From contig OY992540.1 in the NCBI GenBank assembly GCA_963921195.1, positions 39,455,890-39,519,889 of the forward strand: a stretch of 64,000 nucleotides of DNA, given 5' to 3'. The translations under genes and the position numbers were made by a program. Every line of letters begins with the position of its first letter. Position 1 is the first letter of the stretch. Below the pieces are notes generated by a model. It did not search any database. It was not told the origin of the DNA and worked only from the letters and a program-made list of their open reading frames with translations. This document shows, piece after piece, positions 21,713-33,502 of this stretch. This DNA is from Pegoplata infirma. Lineage: Eukaryota > Arthropoda > Insecta > Diptera > Anthomyiidae.

Positions 21713-23420
21713 ATGGTGTAGATCATTTTTGACTAGAACATTAGTTCATTAGTTAAATTTTTAGTATTAAATACCCACATTTTTTTTTTAGTGAATTTAA
21801 AAATATCTTGAAAATTTTCTTCTGAATTTCCATTGATATTAATTTTTATAAAATACAAACTTTATACCTGTTAAAAATTTGTCGATGAAATGCCCCTTAT
21901 ATAGAAAACAAAAAAAAAAAAAATAGCAAAAACGACAACGAAAATTAGATTTATGGCTGCTAACGTTTATATTGATTTTCATTGCTAACATCAACCACGA
22001 ATTTGCTTCAACGTTTTTTATTTTTTCATTTTTTTCAAATAAAATTCTAAAATATGAAACTCAAATGGAATATAAAATATTAATATTTAACAAGAGAGGG
22101 CAGAAAGGTTTGGATAACAAAAAAACCTGCTGACTACAGAAGTTTTTTTTTCATGGTTTAATGGATGAATACCAAAATTTAAGTTTAAGCAAAAATAACA
22201 TAAAAAATAAAAATAAAACAATGTCTGGTTTTAGTTAAGACACAGAAATAAAAGTTTACATCTTCATCATTGAAAAGTGACAATTACGAGGACAGACAAC
22301 AGACAGTTTTCTGAACTAAAAGCAGCTTTTGAAGGGGAGTCATTAGTCAATGAACGCTACCAAATCTTCTGCTTTCAGATGCTATTTTTGTGGGCAAAGT
22401 CCCAGTTTTGAACACTCTTTAGGAGCACTGATAGAGCGCCACGAAAATGCAGTCCATATGTCTTTTTCGAAAACCCATGCTTTATCGTTCAAAAACTGCT
22501 AATGATTTTAAAATGGAAACTAGCTTTCTATTTATCAACAAAGAATTTATTTTATAAGTTTTATAAATTACAAAAATTACAAAATTAAGTATACGCCCTA
22601 TATAGTTTTCAAGCAATTTTGATTAAAATTATAATTCACCAACTTCAAATGCGTGTAAAAAAGTCTAGCGCTAAATTAAAAAAATGCGTTGAGGCTTTCA
22701 TTATGAAACATGTCAACTTTCATTTGCTTTTGGGTTCATCCCATTCCGTTTTTGGATGTTGCACTGTGTTACTTTTGATGCGAACACTTGCGTTGAAACA
22801 CTCAAGTAAAGAAGAGAGATTATTTAAAGTTTACTCGATTTAAACAAAAAACCTTGAAACTGTGATCCGCAAAAATTTTAAGAAATCTAAATATTTCAAA
22901 TTTTTTAAACAAAAAACTTTCAAAACTGATTCTCAAAAATTTTAAGACGTTATGGAGGAGATAAATAAATTTGAATCAATTCCATTTTCATTTTTGAAAG
23001 TTATTTCATTCCGAAAAAAATAATATTCGTTTTGCGTTTTTGATTAAACTACTTTTTTCAAATCCGAACGGAATTGAGTCTGTGACATGCCCCAATTCGT
23101 AAAAACTATTCAATCAAAACGAGCTAATTCCAATTGAAAATTTTGTTTCTCCAATCAAACAAAATTTAAACCAACATTACCATAATATTCAATATTACTT
23201 TTATTCTTTTTCTGTGTTTCTTTTTTTGTATTGTTTGGTTAACACTTTATGTCTTCGTATATATACTTTTTTTGCCATAAATGTCTTTGGCATCACCATT
23301 ACCACAATTCATTAGCAAACTTTTTAATCCTTAACTGCCAGGCTAAAAAATTCAAAAACAGAATCGAATTTTTGAAAGCCGGAAATCTTACTCGATTTAA
23401 CATCTTAACGAAACGCAAAA
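21713..23420. other. Non-coding, nothing recognised
   Basis: AT-rich DNA with short frames of no recognisable character. Two loose copies of AACAAAAAACTT(T/G)-AAACTG lie near 22843-22930. Confidence 0.4.
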
Positions 23421-24125
23421 CACTTAAAATATGCAACTGAGAATCTTGTTTGACCATAATGTACATTTTGGCGCCCAACCTGGGGCCACCACCATGATCT
23501 GTAAATATAAAAGAGGTTTGATGACTGACTGTTTCATCAACCCCAGCTCAACCACTGAGGCTGGGGAATTGAAATTTCGAATGAAGATTTGCTTCCCCGT
23601 AAATATATCCACTAACACTGGGTTTTTGGAAATTCCGATTCCATAAGGAATAAAAAAGTTTATAAAAATAATCTTTGGTACTAAGTAAAACATTAGGAAA
23701 AACCGTTTGAGCTTCATAATCGAAAACTCCTTTTGCGTTTCGAAATAGGGGACCATTTTTGTCAGTTTCATAATTTTGGCGCCCAACCTAGGGCTGATAT
23801 CTTGTTTATAATTAACAACCTTAAAAAAAAAGATTTAAAAAGAAAGATTTAAAGTAAATCTAATGGTTTTTTTTCCGATTCTATAAGGAATAAAAAAGTT
23901 TATAAAAATAATCTTTGGTACTAAGTAAAACATTAGGAAAAACCATTTGAGCTTCATAATCGAAAACTCCTTTTGCGTTTCGAAATAGGGGACCATTTTT
24001 GTCAGTTTCATAATTTTGGCGCCCAACCTAGGGCTGATATCTTGTTTATAATTAACAACCTTAAAAAAAAATATTTAAAAAAAAGATTTAAAAAGAAAGA
24101 TTTAAAGTAAATCTAATGGTTTTAC
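23421..24125 (+). repeat. LTR-element leader fragments with a 240-bp tandem duplication
   Basis: Units at about 23635-23870 and 23875-24125 are near-identical, period 240 (CATAAGGAATAAAAAAG, GGGGACCATTTTTGTCAG, TGGCGCCCAACCTAGGGC). A further TGGCGCCCAACCTGGGGC lies at 23469-23486. Confidence 0.8.
23469..23486 (+). other. tRNA-Lys primer-binding-site-like motif
   Basis: TGGCGCCCAACCTGGGGC differs at one position from the complement of the 3' end of tRNA-Lys(CUU). Further copies: 23777-23794, 24017-24034, 25283-25300, 26769-26786. Such 18-mers prime reverse transcription just after the 5' LTR of retroelements. Confidence 0.6.
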
Positions 24126-25200
24126 AAAAATAAAATTTTGAATCATGGAAGAAATTCTGAAATAGAAGTTTTTGGGAAGTTCGATTGAAAGGTGCCAAAA
24201 AGGCGATAAAAAGTAAAATTGGTACGTTTTTATAGCTGCTGAACTAGAACACCAAATCAAAAAATTCGTTATTCAGGACTCTCCAGTAGAATTAACATTC
24301 ATAACATATTTTAAGATTTAAAGCTTTTAGGATTAATAGTGGTACAGCTTGGACTTTTAAAATCAATACCACGAACAGACTCGAGGATTTTGAAAAGTGT
24401 TGTCACCGTAGACTGCTTAGAACATCAAGGGTAGATCATGTTCCCCAGTTGGCATCATCATTGATGGTGAGGTAACATGTCAGAGGCACTGCTGACATGC
24501 ACAAGACATCTGTATGTACTTATTGTTAGTTGAGGACAGTTTAATATAAATTTTCAAAAGGTCCTCACTCAAAGTCAACAGTTGTCAGGGCATGCTGACT
24601 TCCTGGGGACATTTCACCTAAGACTTCTTTGGGGAAATGTCAAATATAGGTTTTATGAAAATGCAAAAATTTTTCGTATTTCCTTTAGTTTTTATATTTA
24701 TCCATTTTCCTTTATAAATTGTTTTTCTCATATTAATGAATAACTTTTCACCCCTTTTAGTCCCAACTGGATTTGAACCTGGAACCTCCAGTTTATCAGT
24801 CGCAAACCTAAATACTTGTTCCAGACTTTATTTTCAAAATTTTTCGTCTATTTATTATTATTATTACTACTTGTAATATTTTGAATTCATTTTAAATAAA
24901 TCGATAATATTGCCATCTTTTTCTTGGAAATTGAAGAGTTGCCCAGATTTCAAATTCTAATTTAATAAACTGCTATTCTAAGGACATTTCCTTTTCGCCG
25001 TCTTAGACGAATTGTCCACACTTTTAAAATAAACATTCAGTGCTGACAATGTTAAGACACGTCATCAAGGATTACAGAACTTGAAGGCATTTCCTTAAGG
25101 AATCACTATGTAAATTTCCTTAGTGACAAATTTTCTGACTGGGCCACAATGCAAGAAGTCGTACGGAATTTTATGAAATCATTAATTATTTAAGATTTTA
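24126..25200. other. Non-coding, nothing firm
   Basis: Mixed-composition DNA. A B-box-like GGTTCAAATCC lies on the - strand at 24769-24779, but no full tRNA fold is supported. Confidence 0.4.
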
Positions 25201-25204
25201 AATA

Positions 25205-25345
25205 GGCAATTGTCCAAAAACCTCTTGCCTAAGCAAGTCAAACACTTTGAAGTGGTGAATCTTGTTTGGCCATTTATAATTTTGGCGCCCATCCTGGGGC
25301 AAAGAACTTGTTTATCATCAAAAAACTTTATTTTTTCTGGTTTTC
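25205..25345 (+). repeat. LTR-leader fragment
   Basis: CTTTGAAGTGGTGAATCTTG, TTGGCCATTTATAATTTTGG, the PBS-like motif and CTTGTTTATCATC match the 26160-26815 fragment in order. Confidence 0.65.
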
Positions 25346-25576
25346 AAGCTCTACACAGTTTTAAACCGAATATTGAATTTAATTTTCGATTTTGACATTT
25401 GTTAACAATTCTTAAAGATGTCAGCAGTAAGACGAAATTGTTCACTCAAAATTTTGTTAAATAAAAAAAAAGATTTCGTTGGGAAGAATTTTATGGATGG
25501 GGACTCTAATCATGATTCTTTTACTACACCGTCCAAAAAAATGAACAAAAATCGTTGAACACGAACTGAATAATAT

Positions 25577-26041
25577 ACGTTTGGAACTAAATGAAGTAAA
25601 ACTGCATTTACAGTTTTTCTTTTCGTGATCCTGTTTTCTTTTAAAAGGACTTCGAATTTTTAAAGGATACATTTTGTAAAATATTTTCGAAATATTTGTA
25701 CTTGTCCTAGCATGTCACTTGTGATAGCAAATGAAAGAGGAAGATCTCTCCTAACTTTCCTATTTTATTATTTTTACAGGAAAAAGGAAGTAAGTTACGT
25801 CCTTTCGAAAATATGTCCTTGTATATCATTCAAAATTTTCAACAAAATATTTTGATAACATTTTTAAATGACTTTATTCACATCCTTTTATCCTGATATG
25901 ACAAAATAAAAAATAGAAAAATTAGGGGAGATCATCCTCTTTTAATTTCCATCATCAGTGTCATCCTGCGACAAATAAAAATATTTCGAAAATATTTTAC
26001 AAAATGTATCCTTTAAAACTTTGAAGTCCTTTTAAAATGAA
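25577..26041. repeat. Foldback element, second copy
   Basis: Arms share CATTTTGTAAAATATTTTCG with complement, and TTTAAAAGGACTTC with GAAGTCCTTTTAAA. Related to 15022-15522; the right arm ends early, at TTTAAAATGAAAC. Confidence 0.7.
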
Positions 26042-26193
26042 ACAGACCATTTGGTCTCTACTTTTAGACCTATATCATCCGGTTCATGTTCAATATATGC
26101 CAGACGGTGTTACCTTTTACGAAGTCCAGACTGTGTACACTAGTAAAAACATTAAGAAAAAGCTTCACACTTCGAAGTGGGGAACCTTGTTTG

Positions 26194-26751
26194 CACTCAA
26201 AAAAATAAAACTGTAAAGTTAACAAATTTTTTTTTGTTAACTCGAGTTTACTGGCTTTTTAGCAAATTTTTAGTTAAAATCAGCGTTTTAACTACTTTTT
26301 TTAGTTAAGTTCGATTTACGAAAATACTAGTTTTGTACAAATTTGGAATTAATTTTTTTTGTTGACTTTAAAACTGAGTTTACGAATTTTTACTAATTAA
26401 TTTGCTGATTTTTTGTAACATTTTTGTCAAGTCGAAAATTTTAAACATTTCTTGTGTAGCCTCCTATGCAAATCTTATTAGTCCTACTTAAGCTGAACTT
26501 AACGCTGTGAAAAATATATTTTTTTTTTATTTAAAAAAAAAGGTTGGCTGAATTCACCTAATAAAAAATGTTACGAAATTTTCAGCTGAATTTTTAGTTA
26601 AAATTACTGTTTTTTTGCTACATTCATTCTACGAAAAGCTAACTAAATATTTTTTGTTAAATTAACTAGAAATTTAGTAGGTTCAAAATCAGGAGTTTTT
26701 TTAGTTAAATTTAACTAAATTTTTTGCCAACTTTACAGTTTTTTTTTAGTG
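26194..26751. mobile_element. CACT...AGTG MITE, 558 bp, TG target duplication
   Basis: Starts CACTCAAAAAAATAAAACTG and ends CTTTACAGTTTTTTTTTAGTG. TG occurs at 26192-26193 and 26752-26753. The target is an LTR-leader fragment whose empty form, CTTGTTTGGCCATTTA, exists at 25259-25274. Confidence 0.9.
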
Positions 26752-26870
26752 TGGCCGTTTAATGATTTTGGCGCCCAACCTGGGGCCAAGATCTTGTTTA
26801 TCATCTTAAACTTTATTTTTTCAACATTTTAGCAGAAAAACTTCTTATATTTGCAATATTCTTTCGAAAA
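26752..26870 (+). repeat. LTR-leader fragment resumed after the MITE
   Basis: GGCCGTTTAATGATTTTGGC continues the fragment begun at 26160, with the PBS-like motif at 26769-26786 and CTTGTTTATCATC after it. Confidence 0.65.
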
Positions 26871-26874
26871 ACTA

Positions 26875-27751
26875 CACTCAAAAAAATACGTTAGTAGATT
26901 TACTAATTTTTTTTTGCTAATGCTAGTTAGCTAACTTTTAGCAAATTTTTAGTTGAGATTAGCATGTTAGCAAAAAATTCTTGTAAACTTCATTTAGCAC
27001 ATTAGCAATTTTAAACAAACGTTGAACTAATTTCTTTTGCTAAGATTTGAAATTGAGTTAACAACATTTTTACAAGATTTTTTGCTAACATTAGCAAAAA
27101 TAATGGTAAATTTTTTTTTATTTTCAGAAAACTTAAAATGGCTCTATCTCGGAAACTAAGCCAGATAGAGCAAAATGGAGGGCATTTTTGGTTCTTAGAA
27201 TCTCCATACTTTCGCGGGTCCTCTTCACATGTGTGGATCCTAATGGGCCCTAACTTTGGATCCAAAAAAGTTAGCATTCCCGAAAATTTTAAAATGCTCA
27301 TATCTCGGTAAATATTGCCGACACAACAAAAAGTCCAAAAGCATTTTGGTAGCCCTCAATACGTAGAACAAGACCGCAAAATAGTCAAAAGCTCTCCGAG
27401 TAATATTTTTGAAGTTATCGAGTTTTTTAATTCTCAAGACCCCAGTGGTCCCCTATAATCACGTATCTCAAAAACTAAGCAAGGTAGAGCGAAACGGACA
27501 CTAATTTTGGATCAAAAACTATGACGATTTTTAAGGAACCCAACTAGGTCTGGGCCCATCGGGGTCTGGACCTATCGGGTCCGCCCCAATGGGGTCCTCA
27601 AATGTGTCAAAAAAAAAATTTTTTTGTTAACTAATTATTGGCAAAACATTTTTGCTAACTTTAGCAAAAAAAATTGTGGGTTCAAAATCAGCAAATTTTC
27701 TTGTAGGTTTACAAGCCTTTTTGCTAACATTACAGTTTTTTTTTTTGAGTG
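26875..27751. mobile_element. CACT...AGTG element, 877 bp, TA target duplication
   Basis: Begins CACTCAAAAAAATACGTTAG and ends GCTAACATTACAG-poly(T)-GAGTG, with TA at 26873-26874 and 27752-27753. Both subterminal parts repeat TTAGCAAAAA and TTTTTGCTAA motifs. The middle has three ATCTCGG/ATCTCA-AAACTAAG-like units. No transposase. Confidence 0.85.
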
Positions 27752-27753
27752 TA

Positions 27754-28600
27754 CTGGAAATAATAACTAACTTTAACTTTCGTAAAAACCTGCCTTTATT
27801 AATTTATTTAAAGTTCCATGCTATTAAGGGTTAAACATATATTTTTTTTACTGCTACTTTTTATATTCATAATACCCGTGAGTTTTATATATATTTTTTT
27901 TATATATGTATTGTACTTATTTGCCTCTACCTTCTATTGTTTATTTTGTGATTGTATATTTCTTTTTATTATACCATCCTTTTGTAATCCTGTGCACTTT
28001 TTTATGATTTTTTTTCATTCATTTTTTTCGTATATTTGGTAAAAATAAATACCACAAAATCATTGCTGTCAGTAGTACCTTTTTGTTACCTTGTGCCCAC
28101 AGATACTCACCTTATTGTTTACCCAGATTGTTATTGTTATTAGGTTGGTACTGCTGGTATGTATGTATATGTGTAGAGTGTATTGTATTGTCATACAGAT
28201 TATTATGACCCCAGCTGGATAGACAATTTAGTTAAAGATTTCCCATTATTTTAAAATATATAAAAAAAAAATCTTTTATAGAATTATTTTTTTTCTAAAC
28301 ACTAACAGGGGGCAATTTTTATATTAATGCAAAATTGGTTCTTAAAGGATTTTTTTTAGGAATAAATAATTATTTAGCAAATAGCTCCAAATTTTAAGGA
28401 AAGGGAATAGGATGTAAAAGAAGTCTTAAAAAACCCTCAAATAGGAGGTTAACAAAAAAGTTTGGTCCTGCAAATTTTACTGGGTTCAAAATGAGAGAAC
28501 TATAAAGTTTCACTTGGAGTCGATAAGTATTTGTCCCTATTTATTTAGTTTTTTTTTTTTAGAAATCGCACTTCTAGTGTTGTTATTTATGGAAGCATCA
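27754..28600. other. Non-coding, nothing recognised
   Basis: Very T-rich 27830-28040, producing a hydrophobic-looking frame with no other support. Confidence 0.45.
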
Positions 28601-28608
28601 AACATTTT

Positions 28609-29409
28609 TAAACCCTCCACTCTAGTGATAGAGGGTACATATAAGTTTGTCATTCCGTTTGTAACACCTCGAAATATAGGTCAGGACCCCATAAAGTATA
28701 TATATTCATGATCCTCGATCGATTTTGAGACGATCAATCTATGTCCGTCTGTCTGTTGAAAACACGCTAGCTTTTTAAAGACTTTACGGAGGCTCCAGAA
28801 GTTTGGCATATATGTTTGACATTTACCTGGTCAGGTTGGTATTGCAATCCAGCGAAATCAGTCCAGTGGTTCAAAAGTTATGAGCAACATACTGAATTTC
28901 GGCAAGGGTTTTTCGTGAATTTAGATAAAAACACGCTAACTTTCGAAAGGCAATTCAGATGATACTGATACTTGGCACATATATTTGTCGTTCCCTGGCC
29001 TAGTTCCCCAAATTGGTTCAGTGGTTCATTAGCAAACCCGTGAATTTCAGATTAGCTTCACCTTCAATTCACGTGTGGAAAACCCGTTAAACATGTTTTA
29101 AAAACATTGGTAAGTCACAAAAATATTTTACAACTAATTTTTGTCGCTCAAAAATATTTTTACATTAAAGAAAAAAACATACACTCAAGAAAAAAGTACA
29201 ATCAAAAAAAAATTTTACACTCAAAAAAAATTTATTAAATTATTTTTTTTTTTTTTTCAAAAAATACTTAAAAAAAGTTTTTTACACAAAATTAAATATT
29301 TCTAATCAAAAGTGTTTTTTTCACGTTAGAAAATTTACTATCGCTTAAAAAGGGCATAGGGGAGGGTATTCATAAATTCGGCCAAGTCGAATTTAACATT
29401 TCTACATGT
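28609..29409 (+). repeat. Repeat family B, copy 1
   Basis: Starts with a CCCTCCACTCTAGTG-ATAGAGGGTA hairpin, then GTAACACCTCGAAATATAGG, GTCCGTCTGTCTGTTG, and ends GGGTATTCATAAATTCGGCC-AAGTCGAATTTAACATTTCT. Complete by comparison with 37484-38284. Confidence 0.8.
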
Positions 29410-29434
29410 TTTTTTTTTACTTTCAACCAACATC

Positions 29435-29728
29435 ATGGGATCAATGGGAGACGTTGATTTTTTTTTGTTTAACAAAAATACAAAAAAACATGTAAAAAAA
29501 GTTTATTTTTTCAAATGTTTGTTCAGTTCTTCAAGGGGGGACTTTTCTCTCCCTGGGCCGATTTTGCTCATTCACGAACTTAACCTGCCTATGAACATGA
29601 TACATATTTGTGCCAAACTTCAGAAGTATAGCTGTTTTATTTTGGACTGCATCGTGTTATCTACAGACAGATGGACGGACAGACGGACATTCATAAAATG
29701 TCTTAGAATCGACCATGGATTAATAATA
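29435..29728 (-). repeat. Repeat family A, partial copy
   Basis: Holds TTCAAGGGGGGACTTTTCTC, CGAACTTAACCTGCCTATG and the GACGGACAGACGG core; it is broken where the foldback at 29731 begins. Confidence 0.7.
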
Positions 29729-31299
29729 TATAGGGGCATTCCATGTCAAATCGGACACTTTGAATAAATGTTTTTTAAGTTTTTCTTAATTATTTGGCAG
29801 GTTTTAGTACCCTTCGAAAACTCCTTCGTGGTAAATTTTCAGATTTTCAAAAACTGGTAGTTTGTTTCTTTACTAAAACTTCTTTTACTCATAACTTCTT
29901 TAATAATGGTCCAAATTTCAATTTTTTTTCAAAATTTTTGTTTTTTTACGTACTTTTTAAAAAAAATCCAAAACAGTTCTTAAAAGTGCTCTAGTATGCG
30001 ATTTTTATGCTTTAAAATTTAAATCTTATTTTGGAAAATGTTTGTACTCTTTGATTTTTTTTGAAAATTTTTTGTGTAAAACTATCGATTCTACAAATTG
30101 TTTGCTCAGAAGGATCGTGGGATAACGATTACTATTTTTTAAAATTTTTTGAAAAAATTTTATTGTAATTTTCCATACTTAAAATCATTTCTACTGCTCA
30201 CATGGAGCGTCATAGTGGGGTTATTTCCAAGACCGAATCACATTAATTTTTACGTCTTAACATTTTTTCGGAACATACTAATACCCTATCTCCAATTTCT
30301 TAGGGGGCTCCCGACAAACCGACATTTTTTTAAATTTGCTCCAACCGCTCTAACTGCCCTAATAGTGCTCTTAGAGCATAGAAAAAAATAGAAGTGTAAC
30401 AGAGTCGTATTTCGCTTGAACAAGTATTAGTGACAGCACATTATGTAACTTTTGACGTTTGATAAAAACAATGCAACATAAAGGAAAACAACAACAAAGC
30501 AAAACAACAAAAATGCGTATTATCTTTAAAAAAACGTTGAATAAAGCAAAATAAATAATAAATTTATTTAAATGAAACACAAATTCCATTTTTTATAAAC
30601 ATAGAATCTAATTTGATATTAAATACGTGTGAGATGAGGAAGAACAAGCATTTTGCCACCATATTGGAAAATACATCAAATACAACACTGCGTACCTTCT
30701 AATCTTTTCTATGTCTTAGAGCAACAAAATGTATGACCGACACACAATATTTTTTTATTCCAAACATTTTTTCTGAACATACCTACCCTCTATCTTTAAC
30801 TATAAAGGCGGTCCCCATACAATTTTTTTTATTTTTTGTAAATTTGTTTTATTTAATCAGCTTCTACCGGTCCAATGGTGCGTCCAAGCGGGGTCATTAG
30901 TGAGACCGACCCCTATTTATTTTTACCCTCCAAAATTTTTCTAAAACATACTTACGCCCTATCTTAATGGGATTCGGTCTTGGAAATAAACCCACTATGA
31001 CGCTCCATGTGAGAAATGGTTTTAAGTTTGGACTAAAAAATATTGTGGGTAGGTCATTTATTTGATTGCTCTAAGGGCACTCTTAGGGCAGTTAGAGCGG
31101 TTGGAGAAAATTCTAAAAAATTTCCCCTTAGAAATTGGACATAGGGTATTGATTTGTTCCGAAGAAATGTTTAGACGTAAAAATTAGTGGGGGTTGTCTT
31201 GGAAATGACCCCTCTATGACGCACCATTTTAGCAGTAGAAATGATTTTAAGACTGGAAAATTACATTAAATTTTTTTTTAAATGTAAAAAAATAGTAAT

Positions 31300-32431
31300 C
31301 CCAGCAAAACTTAGATTACCAAATAAGGTATAAAATAAGGTATAGGATCTCTTATTTTATACATTGCAGCATTGATGATTTTAACAGGCGATAAGACTCA
31401 AAGTAATGCATCCACATTATCACAAAGAATACCAGTAAGGTATTAAATAAGTCATAAATTTATAACGAAGAATACGAGTAAGGTGTAAAATATATGATAT
31501 TTTATAGGTTACGAGAAATGAAATAATATAGCATACCAGAAGATAATATATAAGGTGTTACAAGTAGTGAAAAACTAATTTTGTATTAAATTTACTCACG
31601 TGATTGTAAGTGAGTTTAAGTAGATCAAATATGCTCGTGAGTGTGTGTCGTTAGAAATTTCCTGTCGTGAGCCCATCTCTAGTTTAAACTTATGCATTTT
31701 TTTATAAAATAATTATTTTTTATGTTATTGTAATGCATTATGCATCCAATTATAAATAATACATTATTTCAAACTTTCAAATAATACATAATGTAACCAA
31801 ATATAAGTCATCCATGATTTAATGTTTAGAAATAACACATACACTCAAAGAATTATGTAGGTAAATTCCAGTGAATATTCACTTAAAACAAATGAAATTT
31901 TATTTAAAAACCATTCCACTGTTTTTTCATTTAAAATAAAAACACATTACAGTCAATTTTAAATGTTAATTTAATGACTAACCAAAACATTAAAAAACTA
32001 GTGAATATTCAGTTATTTTGTATTGAAAAACAGTAAAACTATAGAAGAAATTTTTTACTACCGAAATTAAATGTAACAGAAAATTCATTTTTAATACAAT
32101 AAATTATATTTTTTAAACTACAGAAACAGTAGAAAATAAGAAGTCCTTTATAAAATAAATGATTTTTCTTTTAAAACAACTTTACTGATTACTTTTTAAA
32201 ATAACCTACAAAAAGTTAATGACATAATTTTCTTAGTGTATGAAATACATTTTTTCCAATAGTCATGCATTACGTAGCAAATTATTAGTAATGCATTATT
32301 TTTCACTTGAAAATAATACGTTGTGGAACAAATGTTTGGTAAGACATCATAAAATAATGCTACAAATAAGTTATATGCATTACCTGGTAATGTGTTATAT
32401 AATCACTACCCATTACCAAAGTTTTGCTGGG
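31300..32431. mobile_element. Element with CCCAGCAAAACTT ends, AT target duplication
   Basis: Left CCCAGCAAAACTT and right AAGTTTTGCTGGG are perfect 13-bp inverted repeats. AT lies at 31298-31299 and 32432-32433, and the sister foldback has the uninterrupted sequence AGTAATATTCGTTATCCC. It carries a CACT MITE and a GTGAGT fragment inside. Confidence 0.8.
31842..32238. mobile_element. CACT...AGTG MITE, 397 bp, TA target duplication
   Basis: Starts CACTCAAAGAATTATGTAGG and ends GACATAATTTTCTTAGTG, with TA at 31840-31841 and 32239-32240. Much of it is found inverted at 34957-35229. Confidence 0.8.
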
Positions 32432-32624
32432 ATATGCTTTATCCCACAATCATACTAGGAAAAAAATTTGTAGAATCGATAGAAGTTTTACACAAAAAAA
32501 TTTCAAAAAAATCAAGGGGTACATACATTTTCAAAAATGAGATTTAAACTTTAAAATTTAAAAATCGCATACTAGAGCCTTTTTAATTTTTTTTTACAGT
32601 ATGTAAAAAAACAAAAATTAAAAA

Positions 32625-33172
32625 AAACAAGTGAGAGTGTTACATTCGGCTGTGCCGAATCTTTTATACCCTCCAAAATGTAAAAAAAAATATAAAAAAA
32701 AAATCCAGGGGCGTCTTTTTTTTTGGGGGGGGGGTTGGTGGGAGACGTTAGGGGGCACCTTCCCCTTGCGATTTTGAACTTCTTCTGATATAAGAATGTT
32801 GCATTTGCTTACCAAAAGTACAAAAAAACTCTGCAAAAAATGCGGTTTTTCTTGGGTTGGTTTAGTTCTCCAAGGGGGAACTTTTTTCCCCTTGGTCCGA
32901 TTTTGCCCATTTCCGAACTTAACCTGCCTAGGAATATAAGACATATTCATGCCAAACTTCGGAAGTCTATCTCTTTTATTTTGGACTGTATCGTGTCCTC
33001 TACAGACGGACAGACGGACGGACGGACGGACGGACATCGCTAGAATGTCTTAGAATCAATCACTGATCAATAAAATATATACTTTATGGGGTCCTAGACC
33101 GATATTTCGATGCGTTACACACGGAATGACAAAGTGAGTATACCCCCATACTGTGGTTGGAGGGTATAAAAA
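32625..33172 (-). repeat. Repeat family A, copy 3 (near complete)
   Basis: Starts CAAGTGAGAGTGTTACATTC with the GGCTGTGCC hairpin, has GACGGACGGACGGACGG at 33013-33032, and ends CCATACTGTGGTTGGAGGGT. The apparent 139-aa frame with RPSVRPS-like repeats is produced by this core. Confidence 0.8.
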
Positions 33173-33369
33173 TTGCAATTTGGACCATAATTGAAGAAGT
33201 TATGAGTAAAAGAAGTTTGAGTAATGGAACAAACTACCAATTTTTAAAAATTTGATATCTGAAGTTTTTATTTATTTCGATTTGAGTCCATACTAATTAT
33301 TTCTGAGAAATAATTATTTTTGTTGTACAATGAGAAAATCTGAAAAAATTAATTGACAACACAGGCTAA

Positions 33370-33428
33370 GTGAAGATGTCGACAGCTTTCGGAAGAAGCC
33401 ACCCTTCCTTCGTCAGCACTCTTCGATT
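33370..33428 (-). ncRNA. Second hammerhead-like relic
   Basis: On the - strand: GAAGAGTG, CTGACGA, a GGAAG/CTTCC stem II, GAAA, GCTGTC, then GACATCTTC, which pairs distally with GAAGA. The parts are in hammerhead order, but stem III is poor. Treat as a degenerate candidate. Confidence 0.35.
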
Positions 33429-33502
33429 GTCACTGTAGGTGTGTAAGATTAAGATCAGCTATTTAAACGTACATTAAGGCGAAAAAGATGACGGGAATTA
33501 TA

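Larger units (their letters stand above)
29731..33263. mobile_element. Foldback locus with GGGGCATTCCATG end, two later insertions
   Basis: Left arm begins TATAGGGGCATTCCATGTCA and includes TAGTATGCGATTTTTA, GATCGTGGGATAACGATTAC, CCGCTCTAACTGCCCTAATA. The complements return at 30960-31299, 32432-32620 and 33173-33263. A CCCAGC element (31300-32431) and a family A repeat (about 32621-33172) split the right arm. A sister copy is at 54366-56415. Confidence 0.8.

Noticed and set aside
23424..24026. Duplicated frames beginning MGAKIMKLTKMV on the - strand
   Set aside because: They arise because the 240-bp unit is tandemly duplicated; they read antisense through the primer-binding-like motif and differ at their ends.
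24721..24830. tRNA gene on the - strand
   Set aside because: GGTTCAAATCC matches a B box, but the T-stem pairs poorly and no A box or acceptor stem was found. At most a tRNA-derived relic.
27818..28042. Hydrophobic membrane-like small protein
   Set aside because: T-rich DNA yields Phe/Leu/Ile runs in any frame; no splice sites, homology or codon pattern.
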